From: Geodermatophilus sp. DSM 44513
GTDB taxonomy: Bacteria; Actinomycetota; Actinomycetes; Mycobacteriales; Geodermatophilaceae
DNA length: 64,000 bases
NCBI RefSeq assembly: GCF_032460525.1
Contig: NZ_CP135963.1
Span: 3,720,001-3,784,000 of the forward strand
Reading direction: 5' to 3'
The position numbers and the translations under genes were made by a program. Positions 61,701 through 64,000 of this stretch are shown here, piece by piece. Each line of letters starts with the position of its first letter. The first letter of the stretch is position 1. The notes below the pieces were generated by a model that was given only the letters and a program-made list of their open reading frames with translations, was not told where the DNA came from and searched no databases.

Positions 61701-62890
61701 GTGCGCACGGTCGAGGAACACCAGGCGGTCGTCGCGGCGCTGCTCGCCCCGCTGGACGACGAGGAGGTGCCGCTGGCGGCCGCGCACAACCGGGTCCTGG
61801 CCCGGGACGTCACCGCACGGGTGTCGCTGCCCGGCTTCGACAACTCCGCCATGGACGGCTACGCCGCGCGCTCGGCCGAGGTGGCCACGCTGCCCGTGCG
61901 GCTGCCGGTCGCCGACGACGTCCCCGCCGGGCGCACCGACGTGCGCCCGCTCGAGCCCGGCACCGTGCAGCGGATCATGACCGGCGCCCCGCTGCCCGAC
62001 GGCGCCGACGTCGTGGTGCCGGTGGAGCTCACCGACGGCGCCACCGACGTCGTGGAGGTCCGCGACGCGCCCGCGCCGGGCACCCACCTGCGCCGGGCCG
62101 GGGAGGACATCACCGCCGGCACGGTGGCGCTGACCGCCGGCGTCCCGCTCGGCGCCGCCCAGCTGGGCCTGGCGGCCGCCGTCGGCGCCCGGACGCTGTG
62201 GGTGCGCCGCCGCCCTCGGGTGCTCGTGCTCTCCACCGGCAGCGAGCTGGTCGCCCCCGGGGAGGAGCTGCTGCCCGGGCAGATCTACGAGTCGAACTCC
62301 GCACTGCTCGTGGCCGCCGTGCAGGACGCCGGGGGCACCGCGCGGCGGCTGCACTTCGTGCCCGACGACGTCGGGGAGTTCCTCGCCACCGTGCGCGCCG
62401 AGCTGGCCACCGCCGACCTGCTGGTCACCAGCGGCGGAGTCAGCGCCGGGGCCTACGAGGTGGTCAAGGACGCCTTCGCCGAGCTGGGCACCGTGCAGTT
62501 CGTCAAGGTGGCCATGCAGCCCGGCGGTCCGCAGGGGGCCGGCACGGTGGACGGCGTCCCGGTGGTCACGCTGCCCGGCAACCCGGTGAGCGCGTTCGTG
62601 TCCTTCGAGGTGTTCGTCCGGCCGGCGCTGCGCCGCGCGCTGGGCCACGCCGCGCCCGGCCGGCTGCGCGCCCCGGCCACCCTCACCGCGCCGCTGCGCT
62701 CCCCGGCCGGGCGCCGCCAGTTCCTGCGCGGCCGCTACGACGCCGGCACCGTCTCCCAGGTCGGCGGCCCGGGCTCGCACCTGGTCGCCCACCTGGCCCG
62801 CGCCAACTGCCTGGTCGTCGTCCCCGAGGACGTGACCGAACTGCCCGCCGGCGCCCCGGTGGACGTCGTGCTGATCGAGGGAGCACTCCA

Positions 62891-62894
<4 letters not shown>
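61701..62894 (+). CDS. moeA: Molybdopterin molybdenumtransferase MoeA
   Basis: Inserts molybdate into adenylylated molybdopterin. 397 residues. FDNSAMDGYAARS near residue 50, RIMTGAPLPDGAD, STGSELVAPGEEL, LVTSGGVSAGAYEVVKD, TLPGNPVSAFVSFEVFVRP and a C-terminal domain IV with LVAHLARANCLVVVPE. GTG 61701. Stop overlaps moaC by 4 bases. Confidence 0.96.
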
Positions 62895-63357
<463 letters not shown>

Positions 63358-63361
<4 letters not shown>

Positions 63362-63852
63362 CCTCCGGCCTGCCGGCCGGCGCCCGCGCGGTCGTCGTCA
63401 CCGCGTCCAACCGGGCTGCCGCCGGGGTCTACGCGGACCGCAGCGGCCAGGCGCTGGCCGAGGGTCTGCAGGCGCTGGGGTTCGCCGTGGAGGGCCCGCA
63501 CGTGCGCCCGGACGACGTCGAGGCACTGGTCACCGTGCTGCGCGAGGCGGTGGAGTCGGGCGCGGACGTCGTCCTGACCACCGGCGGCACGGGGCTGTCG
63601 CCCACCGACGTCACCCCCGAGGCCACCCGGCAGGTGCTCGAGCGGGAGGCGCCGGGCATCGCGGAGGCGGTCCGCCGGTACGGCGAGCCGCAGGTGCCCA
63701 CCTCGGTGCTCTCCCGGGGGCTGGCCGGCACCGCCGGGCGCACCCTGGTGGTCAACCTGCCCGGCTCTCCCGGTGGGGTGCGCGACGCCCTGGCCGTGCT
63801 CGGCCCGCTGCTCCCCCACGTGGTCAGCCAGCTGCGCGGCGGCGACCACTGA
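63358..63852 (+). CDS. moaB: Molybdenum cofactor biosynthesis protein MoaB/MogA
   Basis: 164 residues. VVTASNRAAAGVYADRSG, LTTGGTGLSPTDVTPEAT and LVVNLPGSPGGVRDAL are the MPT-binding family motifs; the enzyme adenylylates molybdopterin for MoeA. Starts inside the moaC stop. Confidence 0.95.
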
Positions 63853-63857
63853 GCCGG

Positions 63858-63890
63858 GTGGACCCGTCCGCGTCACGCGGACGGGTCCAC
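63858..63890. terminator. Bidirectional terminator between moaB and fdhD
   Basis: Perfect 15-bp stem (63858-63872 with 63876-63890), 3-base loop, between convergent stops. Confidence 0.88.
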
Positions 63891-63895
63891 CGCGC

Positions 63896-64000
63896 TCAGT
63901 CGGGGAGGACGACCCGCTCCGGACGGGTGTAGACGTTGCAGCCGTCGCCGCGGAGGAAGCCGACGAGGGTGATGCCGACGTCGGCAGCCAGTTCGACGGC
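63896..64000 (-). CDS. fdhD: FdhD, formate dehydrogenase accessory sulfurtransferase (C-terminal end only)
   Basis: 34 C-terminal residues are visible (AVELAADVGITLVGFLRGDG, then CNVYTRPERVVLPD), matching the FdhD end GITLVGF-RG--NVYT-PERV. FdhD inserts sulfur into the Mo cofactor of formate dehydrogenase, in line with the moeA-moaC-moaB genes beside it. The rest lies beyond the right edge. Confidence 0.88.
   Translation of the reverse strand, partial: AVELAADVGITLVGFLRGDGCNVYTRPERVVLPD

Overview
The window is a compact, very GC-rich actinobacterial chromosome segment. Nearly every codon ends in G or C, GTG starts are common, and Moco, WhiB and PspC-type genes are present. Gene order matches two mycobacterial neighbourhoods: Rv3335c-Rv3356c plus Rv3396c-Rv3443c, and Rv0948c-Rv0957. 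The intergenic elements and overall gene set suggest the Geodermatophilaceae (Blastococcus, Modestobacter, Geodermatophilus), but this is inferred from style and not proven. There is no prophage, insertion sequence, CRISPR array, rRNA or tRNA that I can see. It is a core-genome region with two small odd spots, a DUF559 cassette and a deletion scar.

Layout. 1-5.6 kb (minus): a BMP-type nucleoside/sugar ABC transporter (ATPase cut by the window edge, then its lipoprotein), a YihY/BrkB membrane protein, a 2H phosphoesterase and trpS. 5.7-11.5 kb: an aromatic aminotransferase (pat), galE, a CNNM/HlyC-like CBS protein, a secreted CAP-domain protein and a DUF559 protein inside inverted terminal elements. 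11.6-15.7 kb: icd, mdh, a DUF3017 protein, folD and a small membrane protein. 15.7-23.3 kb (minus): sucC-sucD, a Tyr/Gly/Gln/Pro-rich membrane protein (Rv0954-like), perM, purN, purH and a pentapeptide protein. 23.4-31.9 kb: membrane protein, lipase-like hydrolase, M23 peptidase, pcrA, chorismate mutase with a candidate attenuator leader, PIG-L deacetylase and a Tat-exported acetamidase-like protein. 31.9-35.1 kb: a PspC-linked two-component system. 35.1-35.9 kb: a truncated dienelactone hydrolase at a deletion scar.

35.9-44.9 kb: guaB-guaB3-guaA, a DUF5319 protein, a GNAT enzyme, a BldM-like regulator divergent from a WhiD/WhiB3-type whiB, and CIRCE-controlled groES-groEL. 45-47.6 kb: an unknown protein and a THUMP-like methyltransferase. 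47.6-55.5 kb (minus): a ten-gene operon acpS-nnrD-alr-hydrolase-udg-tsaE-GNAT-tsaB-rimI-tsaD in which every junction overlaps. 55.6-61 kb: glmS, an epimerase, glmM, rpsI and rplM. 61-64 kb: carbonic anhydrase, moeA-moaC-moaB and the 3' end of fdhD.

How the genes work together: purN/purH make IMP, guaB/guaA turn it into GMP, folD supplies formyl-folate, icd/mdh/sucCD are TCA steps, glmS/glmM/alr feed the cell wall, and TsaB/D/E make the tRNA t6A modification.

The most interesting sequence-level signal is a family of at least six intergenic elements. They have conserved loops and covarying stems, and five of the six sit directly after a stop codon in the same orientation. Next in interest are the palindromic inverted ends flanking the DUF559 gene, a leader-peptide/terminator arrangement before chorismate mutase, a perfect 22-bp inverted repeat between whiB and groEL, an 83-bp tandem repeat grown from the 3' end of sucD, and a very uniform set of leaderless promoters.
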